Shown here in pieces: positions 27,098 to 36,175 of a DNA stretch of 64,000 nt. Source of the stretch: CAVSRC01 sp963730325 (GTDB taxonomy: Bacteria; Pseudomonadota; Alphaproteobacteria; Rhizobiales; Kaistiaceae); contig CAVSRC010000007.1 in the NCBI GenBank assembly GCA_963730325.1, positions 124,001-188,000 of the forward strand. Reading direction: 5' to 3'. Numbering within the stretch: position 1 is the stretch's first letter; every line of letters begins with the position of its first letter. The position numbers and the translations under genes were made by a program. The notes beneath the pieces were generated by a model. The model ran no database searches and was not told the DNA's origin. It saw only the letters and a list, made by a program, of their open reading frames with translations.

Positions 27098-27998
27098 GCC
27101 CGCCGAGCGCGGCGTCCTGGATCTCGGCGCGGGTCGGGAAGCTCGGCTGGGCGCCCGCCTTGGTGACGGCGAGCGAGCCGGCGACCGCCGCGCGCGCCAT
27201 CGCCGTGCGGAAGCTGGCGCCCTCGTCGAGCCAGGCGGCGAGCACGCCGCAAAAGGTGTCGCCGGCGCCGGTGGTGTCGACCGCCGTCACGTCGAGCGCC
27301 GGCACGCGGATGACCTCGCCGCCGTCGGCGGCCACCGCGCCGTCGGGCCCGAGGGTTGCGATGACCGTGCGACCCAGCGCCTCGGTCAGCGCCGAAACCG
27401 TTTCTTCCGGCCCGCCGGCCAAAATCGCCAGATGTCTGGCAAGATCCGCCGCCTCGTGCTCGTTGACGATCACCATGTCGAACGCGGCGAGGTCGTCCGG
27501 CGAGAGCGGCCCATAGGGGGCCAGCGAGAGGATGACGCGGGCGCCGGCGTTGGACGCCTTTTCGGCCGCGGCGAAATTCTCGGCCAGCGGCACTTCCATC
27601 TGCAGGAGCAGCGTGTCGCCTTCGGCGAAGGCGTTCTCGGGAATGTTGGCGGCGCTGGCGTGGGCGTTGGCGCCGGGCGAGAGCACGATGGTGTTCTCGC
27701 CGGTGTCGTCGACGGTGATGATGGCAAGGCCGGTGGTGCCGGCCCGCCTTGCGACCGAAACAAGGTCGACGCCGCCGGCTTCCAGCTCGGAGAGCGCCAC
27801 CCGCGAGAGGAAATCGTCGCCGATGGCGCCGACGAGCCGCACCGCTGCCCCGGCGCGGCACGCCGCCAGCGCCTGGTTGGCGCCCTTGCCGCCGGGGATC
27901 AGCTCATAGTCGGTGCCGTGGACCGTCTCGCCCGGCCGCGGAATGCGCGCCACGCGCGTGACGATGTCGACATTGATCGAGCCGAAGACCGTGATCAT
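27069..27998 (-). CDS. rbsK: Ribokinase
   Basis: PfkB-family kinase of 309 residues that phosphorylates D-ribose at O5. It starts MITVFGSINVDIVTRVARIP and carries IPGGKGANQALAACRAG (signature 1) and VDTTGAGDTFCGVLAAWL (signature 2, catalytic Asp). Fit with ribokinase is better than with other PfkB kinases because of the GSINxD and GGKGANQA pattern. No ribose transporter is adjacent. It overlaps the SDR gene tail to tail. Confidence 0.88.
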   Translation of the reverse strand: MITVFGSINVDIVTRVARIPRPGETVHGTDYELIPGGKGANQALAACRAGAAVRLVGAIGDDFLSRVALSELEAGGVDLVSVARRAGTTGLAIITVDDTGENTIVLSPGANAHASAANIPENAFAEGDTLLLQMEVPLAENFAAAEKASNAGARVILSLAPYGPLSPDDLAAFDMVIVNEHEAADLARHLAILAGGPEETVSALTEALGRTVIATLGPDGAVAADGGEVIRVPALDVTAVDTTGAGDTFCGVLAAWLDEGASFRTAMARAAVAGSLAVTKAGAQPSFPTRAEIQDAALGGPNLPAGTSA

Positions 27999-28029
27999 GG
28001 CGAGCTGCGCCCCATGCGCTCCCTGCCTT

Positions 28030-28215
28030 CTAGCGCTCGGTGAAGGGCACGCCGCCCTTGGCCTTGTCGGTCTTGGGCGATTCCATGATCTGCACCGTCA
28101 CCGCATCGACGGGGACGCCGAAGCTCTCCACCATGGCGTCGGTCAGCCCCTTCATCAGCTTCTTCTTCTGTTCCGGCGTGCGCCCCTCGGCGCAAAAGAC
28201 GTGGATTTCCGGCAT
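28030..28215 (-). CDS. 4-oxalocrotonate tautomerase family protein
   Basis: A 61-residue tautomerase that begins MPEIHVFCAEGRTPEQKKKL; Pro2 becomes the N-terminal catalytic base after Met removal. The rest (LMKGLTDAMVESFGVPVDAV, then VTVQIMESP) fits the small subunit that forms hexamers or similar oligomers. It ends 31 bases upstream of the ribokinase start on the same strand, so it may share a transcript. Substrate is unknown. Confidence 0.85.
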   Translation of the reverse strand: MPEIHVFCAEGRTPEQKKKLMKGLTDAMVESFGVPVDAVTVQIMESPKTDKAKGGVPFTER

Positions 28216-28379
28216 CTATCGAACCTCGATTGCGGTTTGCGGCCGCACTTTGCCCCAGGCACATGCCCGGCGGCAATCCCGCCGGCCAAACGCCCTCTTC
28301 GCATCCGCACGCGCCCTTTTCGCAGGTGCACAATCCGGCTAAACAGGAGGTGGAGTAACAGTTTGCAGGGGGCGCCCAC

Positions 28380-31300
28380 GTGCCGATCAAGAAAATCCTC
28401 GTCGCCAACCGGTCGGAAATCGCCATCCGGGTCCTGCGCGCGGCCAACGAACTCGGCCGCCGCACCGTGGCGGTGTTCGCCGAGGAGGACAAGCTTTCGC
28501 TGCATCGCTTCAAGGCGGACGAGGCCTATCAGATCGGCAAGATGCCCGACGGCAAGTTCCTCGGGCCGATCGCCTCCTATCTGTCGATCCCCGAGATCAT
28601 CCGGGTGGCGAAGGAATCGGGCGCCGACGCCATCCATCCGGGCTACGGCCTGCTCTCCGAAAGCCCCGAATTCGCCGAGGCCTGCGCCGAGGCCGGCATC
28701 ACCTTCATCGGGCCGCCGGCCGAGACCATGCGGCTCTTGGGCAACAAGGTGTCGGCGCGCGACCTCGCCGTCTCGGTCGGCGTGCCGGTCATGCCGGCGA
28801 GCGATCCGCTGCCCGACGACATCGAGGCGGCCAAGACGATCGCGGCCGAGGTCGGCTATCCGCTGATGCTCAAGGCCTCGTGGGGCGGCGGCGGACGCGG
28901 CATGCGCGTCATCGCCGACGAGGAAACGCTTGCCCGCGATCTCAAGGCCGCGCGCCGCGAGGCCATGGCGGCTTTCGGCAAGGACGACGTCTATCTGGAA
29001 AAGCTGGTCGAGCGCGCCCGCCACGTCGAGGTGCAGATTCTCGCCGATTCGCACGGCTCCATCGTCCATCTCTTCGAGCGCGACTGCACCGTTCAGCGCC
29101 GCCATCAGAAGGTCGTGGAGCGGGCGCCGGCCCCCTATCTCGACGATGAGAAACGCACGGAGCTGTGCAACTACGCCATCCAGATCGCCAATGCCGCCAA
29201 CTATCAGGGTGCCGGCACGGTCGAGTTCCTCATGGATGCCAATACCGGCGCCGTCTATTTCATCGAGGTCAATCCGCGCATCCAGGTCGAGCACACCGTC
29301 ACCGAGGAGGTGACCGGCATCGATATCGTCAAGGCGCAGATCAGATTCGCCGAGGGCGCGTCGATCGGCGACAAGGAACCGGGCTGCGTGCCGCGCCAGG
29401 GCGATATCCACCTCAACGGCCACGCCCTCCAGTGCCGCATCACCACCGAGGACCCGGAACAGAATTTCATTCCCGATTACGGCCGCATCACCGCCTATCG
29501 CGGCGCCACCGGCTTCGGCATCCGCCTCGACGGCGGCACCGCCTATTCCGGCGCGGTCATCACGCGCTTCTACGATCCGCTGCTGGAAAAGGTCACCGCC
29601 TGGGCGCCGACCCCGGCCGAGGCGATCGCGCGCATGAACCGGGCGCTGCGCGAATTCCGCATCCGCGGCGTGGCCACCAACCTGACGTTCCTGGAAAACG
29701 TCATCAACCATCCCGAGTTCCTCGACGCCACCTACACGACGCGCTTCATCGACGACACGCCGGAGCTGTTCCACTCGGTGCGCCGGCGCGACCGCGCCAC
29801 CAAGCTCCTCACCTACATCGCCGACGTCACCATCAATGGCCACCCGGACACGAAGAACCGGCCGCGGCCCGACAAGGAGGCGCTGGTGGTGCCGGCGCCG
29901 ACCTTCGATGTCGATCCGGCGCCGGGCACCAAGCAGCGGCTCGATCGGGACGGTCCGGAAGCCTTCGCCAGGTGGATGCGCGCCGAGACGCGGCCGCTGG
30001 TCACCGACACGGCCATGCGCGATGCCCACCAGTCGCTGCTCGCCACCCGCATGCGCGCGCACGATCTCGTCGAGATCGCGCCGGCCTATGCCGCCGCCCT
30101 GCCGCAGCTCCTGTCGCTGGAATGCTGGGGCGGCGCCACCTTCGACGTCGCCATGCGCTTCCTCGCCGAGGACCCGTGGGAGCGGCTTGCCGATATCCGC
30201 GAGAAGACGCCGAACATCCTGTTGCAGATGCTGCTGCGCGGTTCCAACGCGGTCGGCTATGCCAACTATCCCGACAATGTGGTCCGCTTCTTCGTACGCC
30301 AGGCCGCCGATGCCGGCGTCGATCTCTTCCGCGTGTTCGACTGCCTCAATTGGGTGGAGAACATGCGCGTCTCGATGGACGCGGTCGCCGAGGCCGGCAA
30401 GCTCGTCGAGGGCGCCATGTGCTACACCGGCGACATCCTCGATCCCGATCGTGCCAAGTACGACCTCAAATATTACGTCAACCTGGCCCACGAACTGGAG
30501 AAGGCCGGCGCCCACATCATCGGCATCAAGGACATGGCGGGCCTGCTCAAGCCGGCCGCGGCAAGCAAGCTGGTGACGGCGCTCCGCCAGGAGACCGACC
30601 TGCCGATCCATCTCCACACGCACGACACCTCGGGCGTTTCGGCGGCCTCGGTTCTGGCGGCGGTGGAGGCCGGCGTCGACGCCTTCGATGCGGCGATCAA
30701 TTCCATGTCGGGGCTCACCTCGCAGCCCTGTCTCGGTTCTCTGGTCGAGGCGCTCAAGGGCACCGAGCACGATACCGGGCTCGACCCGGAGGCGATCCGC
30801 AAGATCTCGTTCTATTTCGAGAAGGTGCGCGGCCAGTATCTCGCCTTCGAGTCGGATCTCCGCTTCGGCGCCTCGGAGGTCTATCTGCACGAGATGCCGG
30901 GCGGCCAGTTCACCAACCTCAAGGAGCAGGCGCGGTCGCTCGGCCTGGAAGCGCGCTGGCACGAGGTGGCGCGCACCTATGCCGACGTCAACATGATGTT
31001 CGGCGACATCGTCAAGGTAACGCCGTCGTCCAAGGTGGTCGGCGATCTGGCGCTGATGATGGTCGCCGGCGACCTCACGCCGGAAGACGTGCTCGACCCG
31101 GATCGCGATATCGCCTTCCCCGGCTCGGTCAAGCAGATGATGCGCGGCGATCTCGGCCAGCCGCCGGGCGGGTGGCCGGAAGCCCTGCAGAAGAAGGTGC
31201 TGAAGGGCGAGACGCCGATCACCGTCAGGCCCGGCTCGCTGTTGCCGCCGGCCGATCTCGACGCCGAGCGCGCGGCGGCGGAGGAGGCGTCCGGTGCGGC

Positions 31301-31856
31301 CGTCGACGATCGCGGGCTTGCCGCCTATCTGATGTATCCCAAGGTCTTCATCGACTTCGCCCATGCGGCCGAGCTTTACGGCCCGGTCAGCGTGCTGCCG
31401 ACGCCGGTCTTCTTCTACGGCCTGCCGGCCGGTGAGGAGGTCCCGGTCGAACTTGAGCGCGGCAAGACGATGATCGTGCGCACCCAGGCGGTCGGCGATC
31501 CCGACGCCGAGGGCAACGTCCGCGTCTTCTTCGAGCTCAATGGCCAGCCGCGCATGGCCAAGGTGCCCGACCGCTCGCACGGCGTGTCGGCAGAGGGCGG
31601 CGGTGCCGGCAGCGCGCGGCGCAAGGCCGAGGAGGGCAACCCGCTGCATGTCGCAGCGCCCATGCCGGGCGTGGTCTCGACGCTGGCCGTCCATGCCGGC
31701 CAGGAGGTCAAGGCCGGCGACGTGCTCCTGTCCATCGAGGCGATGAAGATGGAGACGGCGCTCCATGCCGAGCGCGACGGCACCATCGCCGAGGTGCTCA
31801 CCAAGGCCGGCGCGCAGATCGACGCCAAGGACCTCTTGATCGTCTACGAGGGGTAG
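28380..31856 (+). CDS. pyc: Pyruvate carboxylase
   Basis: Biotin enzyme of 1158 residues that carboxylates pyruvate to oxaloacetate, feeding the TCA cycle. Domains in order: biotin carboxylase (from KILVANRSEIAIRVLRAANE, ATP-grasp loop WGGGGRGMRVI near 165, EVNPRIQVEHTVTEE near 295-310), carboxyltransferase (VTDTAMRDAHQSLLATRMRA near 540, KDMAGLLKP near 715), tetramerisation part, and the C-terminal biotinyl domain with the modified lysine in EAMKMET near 1120. Full-length single-chain form, as in rhizobia. Start GTG 28380 with AGGGGG upstream. Confidence 0.97.
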   Translation: MPIKKILVANRSEIAIRVLRAANELGRRTVAVFAEEDKLSLHRFKADEAYQIGKMPDGKFLGPIASYLSIPEIIRVAKESGADAIHPGYGLLSESPEFAEACAEAGITFIGPPAETMRLLGNKVSARDLAVSVGVPVMPASDPLPDDIEAAKTIAAEVGYPLMLKASWGGGGRGMRVIADEETLARDLKAARREAMAAFGKDDVYLEKLVERARHVEVQILADSHGSIVHLFERDCTVQRRHQKVVERAPAPYLDDEKRTELCNYAIQIANAANYQGAGTVEFLMDANTGAVYFIEVNPRIQVEHTVTEEVTGIDIVKAQIRFAEGASIGDKEPGCVPRQGDIHLNGHALQCRITTEDPEQNFIPDYGRITAYRGATGFGIRLDGGTAYSGAVITRFYDPLLEKVTAWAPTPAEAIARMNRALREFRIRGVATNLTFLENVINHPEFLDATYTTRFIDDTPELFHSVRRRDRATKLLTYIADVTINGHPDTKNRPRPDKEALVVPAPTFDVDPAPGTKQRLDRDGPEAFARWMRAETRPLVTDTAMRDAHQSLLATRMRAHDLVEIAPAYAAALPQLLSLECWGGATFDVAMRFLAEDPWERLADIREKTPNILLQMLLRGSNAVGYANYPDNVVRFFVRQAADAGVDLFRVFDCLNWVENMRVSMDAVAEAGKLVEGAMCYTGDILDPDRAKYDLKYYVNLAHELEKAGAHIIGIKDMAGLLKPAAASKLVTALRQETDLPIHLHTHDTSGVSAASVLAAVEAGVDAFDAAINSMSGLTSQPCLGSLVEALKGTEHDTGLDPEAIRKISFYFEKVRGQYLAFESDLRFGASEVYLHEMPGGQFTNLKEQARSLGLEARWHEVARTYADVNMMFGDIVKVTPSSKVVGDLALMMVAGDLTPEDVLDPDRDIAFPGSVKQMMRGDLGQPPGGWPEALQKKVLKGETPITVRPGSLLPPADLDAERAAAEEASGAAVDDRGLAAYLMYPKVFIDFAHAAELYGPVSVLPTPVFFYGLPAGEEVPVELERGKTMIVRTQAVGDPDAEGNVRVFFELNGQPRMAKVPDRSHGVSAEGGGAGSARRKAEEGNPLHVAAPMPGVVSTLAVHAGQEVKAGDVLLSIEAMKMETALHAERDGTIAEVLTKAGAQIDAKDLLIVYEG

Positions 31857-32010
31857 GCCTCGCGCTCCTGTGGGTCGGATGCCGGTGGCAGTGCGCCTCC
31901 GCCCACTGCAATCTCCCTATGCGGCCCCTGACGGGCGGAAGCGCCGCAAGGACCGGCCTGCCGTCTCTGCCCGGGAGACGGGCGTTTTGCCGCAATTGAC
32001 CCGCCATATT

Positions 32011-32040
32011 GTAAGATATTAAACAGTAAGAAATCTTACT
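32011..32040. promoter_or_regulatory. Palindromic operator in front of the MarR gene
   Basis: AGTAAGA-AA-TCTTACT (32025-32040) is a perfect 7+2+7 palindrome ending 2 bases before ATG 32043. A further GTAAGAT at 32011-32017 pairs with ATCTTAC at 32033-32039. A TTGACC hexamer lies at 31996-32001. The arrangement suggests autoregulation by the downstream MarR-type repressor. Confidence 0.65.
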
Positions 32041-32042
32041 AA

Positions 32043-32559
32043 ATGGCGGATGGCGCGATGAGGACAGTGCCGGCGATCCAGATGCTCGACGCCAGCCTCG
32101 ACCGCTTCATGCGGTACTTCCTGGTGCACATCAATCCGATCCTGCACCGCACCGAATATCGCGGGCGGTCCTATTCGGAATACGAGATCATCGTGGTCAT
32201 GGCGCTCGGCCTCGTCGGTTCCACGCGCCCGGTCGATCTCAGTCGGGCGCTCAGCATTGAGAAGGGCACGATGACCTCTGTCATCCGTCGGCTGCGGGGG
32301 TCTGGGGCTGGTCGCCAAGCGCGCCATCCCCCGCGACGAGCGCAGCTATCTGGTGGTGCTGACGGGTGCCGGACGGAAGTTCAGGCGGCATCTGGAAGAA
32401 CAGCGCCAGAGGGAGATGCGGGTTCTGTTCGCGGCAATGGACGGGGAGGAGATTGCCGCCGCTGCCCGCGGCTTCGATCTCCTGTCCGCCTATCTCAAGA
32501 GCGTGGAGGAGAACCGTGTTCGCCTGGGCGACGAAACGGCGAGCGGCCGGAGACCGTGA
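32043..32559 (+). pseudogene. MarR family transcriptional regulator, reading frame broken by one base
   Basis: About 171 residues when the frame is repaired. The N-terminal part (MLDASLDRFMRYFLVHINPI, RSYSEYEIIVVMALGLVGSTRP, DLSRALSIEKGTMTSVIRRL) is the helix-turn-helix of a MarR protein. At 32301 an extra T breaks the wing (expected GLGLVAKRAIPRDERSYLVV); the C-terminal dimerisation helices continue in the next frame to TGA 32559. Dropping that T restores the whole protein. It overlaps the start of the next gene, suggesting coupling. Confidence 0.78.
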
Positions 32560-33478
32560 CTGGTATTGGGCGGCAAGCCCCGAGGCGCGCCGCGAATACG
32601 ACGCCTTCGGCCCGTGGGTCGACGCCGTGCGCAGCGAGGCCGAGATGCCGCCGCGCTTCCGCGCCGCCTACGGCGCGCACCGCGACGCGCATTTCCTGCT
32701 CAAGGTGCCGATCAATGCCGACCGCAACCAGGTGCGGCCGGGAGCGAGCCTCTACAGACACGTGCTTGCCGTCCACGACGACCGGCTCAGCCTGTTGCGG
32801 CTCAGCGACGGCGCGATCGCCACGCGGACGATCCGCTGGAGCGACATCGCCGCCATCCGCAGCAGCGTCAACCTGCTGCGCGCCAATTGGTCGCTGCTCA
32901 CCAGGGACGGCGACACCGTCACCCTCGACTACAACACGGTGTCGAGCCATCGCCTCGACAGGGTCACCGAATTCGTCAGGGACCAGCTCACCCCCGGCGC
33001 CGCGCGGCCCAACGCTGCGGGCGAGGGCGGATCGATCGCGGTCGCCGACCTCTTCTTCCAGAACATGCTCAACGCGGCGCGGCGCGGCGTCCCGCGGCCG
33101 GTGATGCCCATCCACTTCGAGCCTCAGGACCGGCCCTGCCGCGACGATCGCAACCGCCGCCGCCTGTCGACCGGCCTGTTGATCCTCGATGCCGCCGATG
33201 AACTGATCATCATCGATCGCGGAACGCCGACCAGGCGCTATTTCCACCCGACCTATGCCGCCCGCCTGACCTACATCCCCTATGCGGGGCTGACCGCGTT
33301 CGCGCTGGCAGCCCCACCGCCCGGCAGCGGCGCCCGCTTCCACACGCTCACGCTCACCGTCGAGCGGCAGACGATCGTCCAGCCCTGCCTTCTGCCCCCC
33401 GACAGGGTGGTGGCCTGCCTCGCCGGGCACGGCATCCCGCAGACATCGCCAATGATGCCAGGTCAGCGCGCCAGATAG
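32516..33478 (+). CDS. Protein of unknown function coupled to MarR regulator
   Basis: A 320-residue protein that I do not recognise. GTG 32516 has GGAGGAGAA immediately upstream and lies inside the end of the MarR gene, so it is probably translated with it. Residues about 75-160 (YRHVLAVHDDRLSLLRLSDG, TRTIRWSDIAAIRS, GDTVTLDYNTVSSHRLDRVT) look like a bacterial PH-like domain: alternating strands followed by a closing helix. A second similar block (LLILDAADELIIIDRGTPTRRYFHPTY) may follow. No membrane segment or signal peptide is clear. Its stop overlaps the converging SRPBCC gene. Confidence 0.65.
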   Translation: MFAWATKRRAAGDRDWYWAASPEARREYDAFGPWVDAVRSEAEMPPRFRAAYGAHRDAHFLLKVPINADRNQVRPGASLYRHVLAVHDDRLSLLRLSDGAIATRTIRWSDIAAIRSSVNLLRANWSLLTRDGDTVTLDYNTVSSHRLDRVTEFVRDQLTPGAARPNAAGEGGSIAVADLFFQNMLNAARRGVPRPVMPIHFEPQDRPCRDDRNRRRLSTGLLILDAADELIIIDRGTPTRRYFHPTYAARLTYIPYAGLTAFALAAPPPGSGARFHTLTLTVERQTIVQPCLLPPDRVVACLAGHGIPQTSPMMPGQRAR

Positions 33479-33891
33479 CGCTCCAGCTTGTCGATGCAGC
33501 CGTTCCAGCCGGCGAGGTGCATGTCGCGCACGGCTTCGACGGCAAACCGCTCGTGGGTGAGCACCAGTTCGGTGCCTTCGGCATGGGCGAGGAACATCAC
33601 GCGCACGAGCGTCGGCTCGCCCGGCACGATGTTGACGCTCCACGTGTAGACCAGTTCCTCCGGCGGGCGCACGCGCTCGAAGGTTCCGGATATCCAGGTG
33701 ATCGACCCGTCCTGCTCGAGATTGGCGATGCGGTAGGCGCCGCCTTCGCGAAGATCGACATGGGCTTCGGGGCAGGAAACCTCGCCCGGACCCCACCATT
33801 GCTTCAACGCCTCCGGTTCGGTCCACGCCGCGAAGACCTTGTCGCGCGGCGCATGGATCACACGTCTCAGCGTCAGTGCGGTCGGCTGCAT
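33463..33891 (-). CDS. SRPBCC/AHSA1-type protein, ArsR partner
   Basis: A 142-residue START-like (Bet v 1 fold) protein: LTLRRVIHAPRDKVFAAWTE, PEALKQWWGPGEV and a GCIDKLERYLAR end are typical of the Aha1-like family that accompanies ArsR regulators. A hydrophobic ligand or stress role is commonly assumed, not proved. Start ATG 33891, 5 bases after the ArsR stop, so the pair forms an operon. Confidence 0.85.
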   Translation of the reverse strand: MQPTALTLRRVIHAPRDKVFAAWTEPEALKQWWGPGEVSCPEAHVDLREGGAYRIANLEQDGSITWISGTFERVRPPEELVYTWSVNIVPGEPTLVRVMFLAHAEGTELVLTHERFAVEAVRDMHLAGWNGCIDKLERYLAR

Positions 33892-33896
33892 CGGCG

Positions 33897-34238
33897 TCAG
33901 TCCTTCTTCTTCTCGACGAAGGCGGCGAGGCGGTCGAGCTGGCCGGACCAGAATTTCCGGTAGCCGCGAATCCATTCGTCGGCATCGGCCATCGGGCCGG
34001 CGTCGAGCACGCAGGACTGGATGTTGCCGTCGCGCTCGCGGCGGATCAGTCCGGCGCGTTCCAGCACGAACAGATGCTTGGAGACCGCATTGAGCGACAT
34101 GCCGAACGGATCGGCCAGTTCGGTCACCCGGGCCGGCCCCCTGGCCAGCGTGCGCAGCAGCGCCCGCCGCGTGCGGTTGGCGAGTGCGTGGAAGATGTCG
34201 TCGAGCCGGTCGTCCTCGGCGGTGAAGTTCGTGACCAC
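33897..34238 (-). CDS. ArsR family transcriptional regulator
   Basis: A 113-residue winged-helix protein: DIFHALANRTRRALLRTLAR, GPARVTELADPFGMSLNAVS and KHLFVLERAGLIRRERDGN are the helix-turn-helix and wing. The cysteine pair used by arsenic sensors is absent, as usual in the ArsR-SRPBCC modules. Start GTG 34238 has GAGG 5 bases upstream. Two palindromic operators lie directly in front, shared with the divergent SRPBCC gene. Confidence 0.85.
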   Translation of the reverse strand: MVTNFTAEDDRLDDIFHALANRTRRALLRTLARGPARVTELADPFGMSLNAVSKHLFVLERAGLIRRERDGNIQSCVLDAGPMADADEWIRGYRKFWSGQLDRLAAFVEKKKD

Positions 34239-34245
34239 TGTATCC

Positions 34246-34307
34246 TCAACCAAATGGTTGACAGCTTCCGGCCGGTCGCCTAGAAGGCATCTCAACCGAT
34301 CGGTTGA
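34246..34307. promoter_or_regulatory. Two palindromic operators between ArsR and SRPBCC genes
   Basis: TCAACCAAATGGTTGA (34246-34261, all but the two central bases symmetrical) and TCAACCGATCGGTTGA (34292-34307, perfect) share the frame TCAACC-N4-GGTTGA. Their centres are 46 bases apart. They lie between the divergent ArsR and SRPBCC genes, so one repressor could hold both directions. Confidence 0.78.
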
Positions 34308-34350
34308 CAACTTAGTCTGCCGATCCCGTCAGGTCAAACAGGAGACGCCC

Positions 34351-34743
34351 ATGTCCATCCATCAGGAAGTGACCATCGACGCCAGCCCCGCCGCCGTCTT
34401 CGGCGTGCTCACCTCCTCGGCCGATTTCACCAGGATGACCGGCGGCCGGGCGGCGACCATCTCGCAGGAGGCCGGCGGCGCGGTCAGCCTGTTCGGCGGC
34501 GATATCGAGGCGCGCAATATCGAACTGGTGCCGGGCAAGCGGGTGGTCCAGGCCTGGCGATCGAAGGCGTGGCCGGAAGGTGTCTACTCGATCGTGAAGT
34601 TCGCGCTTGCCGCCGACGGCAAGGGCACCAAGCTCACCTTCGATCAGGCGGGCCATCCGGACGACGCCCAGCAGATGCTGGAAGGCGGCTGGCACCAGAT
34701 GTACTGGGGGCCGATGAACACGATGTTCGGCGGCAAGGCCTAG
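34351..34743 (+). CDS. SRPBCC domain protein, divergent ArsR partner
   Basis: A 130-residue START-like protein (MSIHQEVTIDASPAAVFGVL ... ARNIELVPGKRVVQAWRSKA ... AQQMLEGGWHQMYWGPM). The end LEGGWHQMYW is typical of Aha1-type proteins. AGGAG lies 6 bases before ATG 34351. With the leftward ArsR-SRPBCC pair it forms a three-gene module around a common operator region. The stop overlaps the end of thiD by 4 bases. Confidence 0.85.
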   Translation: MSIHQEVTIDASPAAVFGVLTSSADFTRMTGGRAATISQEAGGAVSLFGGDIEARNIELVPGKRVVQAWRSKAWPEGVYSIVKFALAADGKGTKLTFDQAGHPDDAQQMLEGGWHQMYWGPMNTMFGGKA

Positions 34744-35543
34744 GACGGCCGCCAGAGATCGTGAAAGTGATGCACCGGCCCCTGGCCGTGGCCGACGGTG
34801 AGCGTGTCGGCGGCGCTGAGCGCCGCGCTGAGATAGCTCTTGGCCCGGCGGATGGCGTCGAGGCGCGGCATCGTCGGCAGCAGGGCGGCGATGGCCGAGG
34901 ACAGGGTGCAGCCGGTGCCATGGGTGTTCTTCGTGGCGATGCGCGGGGCGCCGAACTCGGTCAGGGTTGCGCCATCGAAGAAGATGTCGGTGCTCTCGGG
35001 CGCGTCGAGATGGCCGCCCTTGAGCAGCACCGAGGCGGGGCCGAGGGTCCCCAGATCGCGCGCCATGGCGCGCATGGCGCCGAGATCATGCGCTTCGGGC
35101 GCGTCGAGCAGCACCGCGGCCTCCGGCAGGTTCGGCGTGATCACCTCGGCGAGCGGCACGAGCGCGGCGCGCAGGGCATCGATCGCTTCGTCGGCGAGCA
35201 GCCGGTCGCCGCTCTTGGCCACCATCACCGGGTCGAGCACGACGTGGCGGGCCTTGTGACGGCGGAGCGCGTCGGCGATGGCCTCGGCGATCGCGGCCGT
35301 GCCGACCATGCCGATCTTGACCGCATCGACGCGGATATCGTCGAAGACCGCGTCGATCTGGTCGGCGACCAGTTTCGGCGCCATCAGCGTGAAGCCGCGC
35401 ACACCCTCGGTGTTCTGCACGGTGACGGCGGTGATCGCCGCCATGCCGTAGGCGCCGAGGGCCGAGAAGGCTTTCAGGTCGGCGGCGGTGCCGGCGCCGC
35501 CGCTCGGATCGACGCCGGCGATCGAGAGGACATTGGCGATCAT
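34740..35543 (-). CDS. thiD: Hydroxymethylpyrimidine/phosphomethylpyrimidine kinase
   Basis: Phosphorylates HMP and HMP-P to give HMP-PP for thiamine synthesis. The 267-residue protein opens NVLSIAGVDPSGGAGTAADL, carries AITAVTVQNTEGV and KIGMVGTAAIAEAIADAL, and ends with the anion-hole motif NTHGTGCTLSSAIAALL. It is the last gene of the riboswitch-controlled thiM-thiE-thiD set; its ATG overlaps the thiE stop (ATGA). Confidence 0.94.
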   Translation of the reverse strand: MIANVLSIAGVDPSGGAGTAADLKAFSALGAYGMAAITAVTVQNTEGVRGFTLMAPKLVADQIDAVFDDIRVDAVKIGMVGTAAIAEAIADALRRHKARHVVLDPVMVAKSGDRLLADEAIDALRAALVPLAEVITPNLPEAAVLLDAPEAHDLGAMRAMARDLGTLGPASVLLKGGHLDAPESTDIFFDGATLTEFGAPRIATKNTHGTGCTLSSAIAALLPTMPRLDAIRRAKSYLSAALSAADTLTVGHGQGPVHHFHDLWRPS

Positions 35544-36175
35544 CCCGGCCTCGCTTCCGCCATGACACGGCGCAGCGCCGCCGCCGCGACGCGCGGATCG
35601 TCGGCGGAGCAGATGGTGGAGACACAGGCGAGCCCGTCGGCGCCGGCCGCGGCGATCGCCGCGGCATTGGTGAGGCCGATGCCGCCGATGGCGACGACGG
35701 GCAGGTTCAGCCGGGCGCGAACGGCGCTGAAGCCGTCGAGGCCGAGCGGCGCTGCGGCGTCGGGCTTGGTGCCGGTGGCGAAGACCGGTCCGAGCCCGGC
35801 ATAATCGACCACCGCCGGATCGACGGTGGCAACCTCCTCGGCGCGGGTCACCGACAGGCCGATGATGGCGTCGGGGCCGAGCAGGGCGCGGACCGCCCTG
35901 GGGTCGCCGTCGTCCTGGCCGATGTGAACGCCGTCGGCCCCGGCGGCCCGCGCCACATGCGGCCGGTCGTTGACGATGAGGGGAATGCCGAGCGGCTCGA
36001 GGCGCGCATGCAGGGCCTCGGCGAGGGCGGCGAGTTCGTCGTCGCTGGCGGCCTTGTCGCGCAACTGAACGATCGTTGCGCCGCCGGCTACCGCCGCCAT
36101 GACGGTTTCCGTGGGCCCGTGTCGCCGGCAGAGCAGCGGGTCGGTGACCAGCATGAGGCGGAGATCGGCCGTCAT
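35540..36175 (-). CDS. thiE: Thiamine phosphate synthase
   Basis: Joins HMP-PP and thiazole phosphate to thiamine phosphate. A 211-residue TIM barrel: ATIVQLRDKAASDDELAALA, PLIVNDRPHVARAAGADGVH, HIGQDDGDPRAVRALLG and VVAIGGIGLTNAAAIAAAGA are the family motifs, with QLRDK and IGGI at the phosphate sites. It overlaps both neighbours by 4 bases, giving tight coupling between thiM and thiD. Confidence 0.94.
   Translation of the reverse strand: MTADLRLMLVTDPLLCRRHGPTETVMAAVAGGATIVQLRDKAASDDELAALAEALHARLEPLGIPLIVNDRPHVARAAGADGVHIGQDDGDPRAVRALLGPDAIIGLSVTRAEEVATVDPAVVDYAGLGPVFATGTKPDAAAPLGLDGFSAVRARLNLPVVAIGGIGLTNAAAIAAAGADGLACVSTICSADDPRVAAAALRRVMAEARPG

Noticed and set aside
28155..31766. Open frame of 1203 codons antisense to pyruvate carboxylase
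   Set aside because: Same shadow-type composition; the + strand carries a complete biotin carboxylase.
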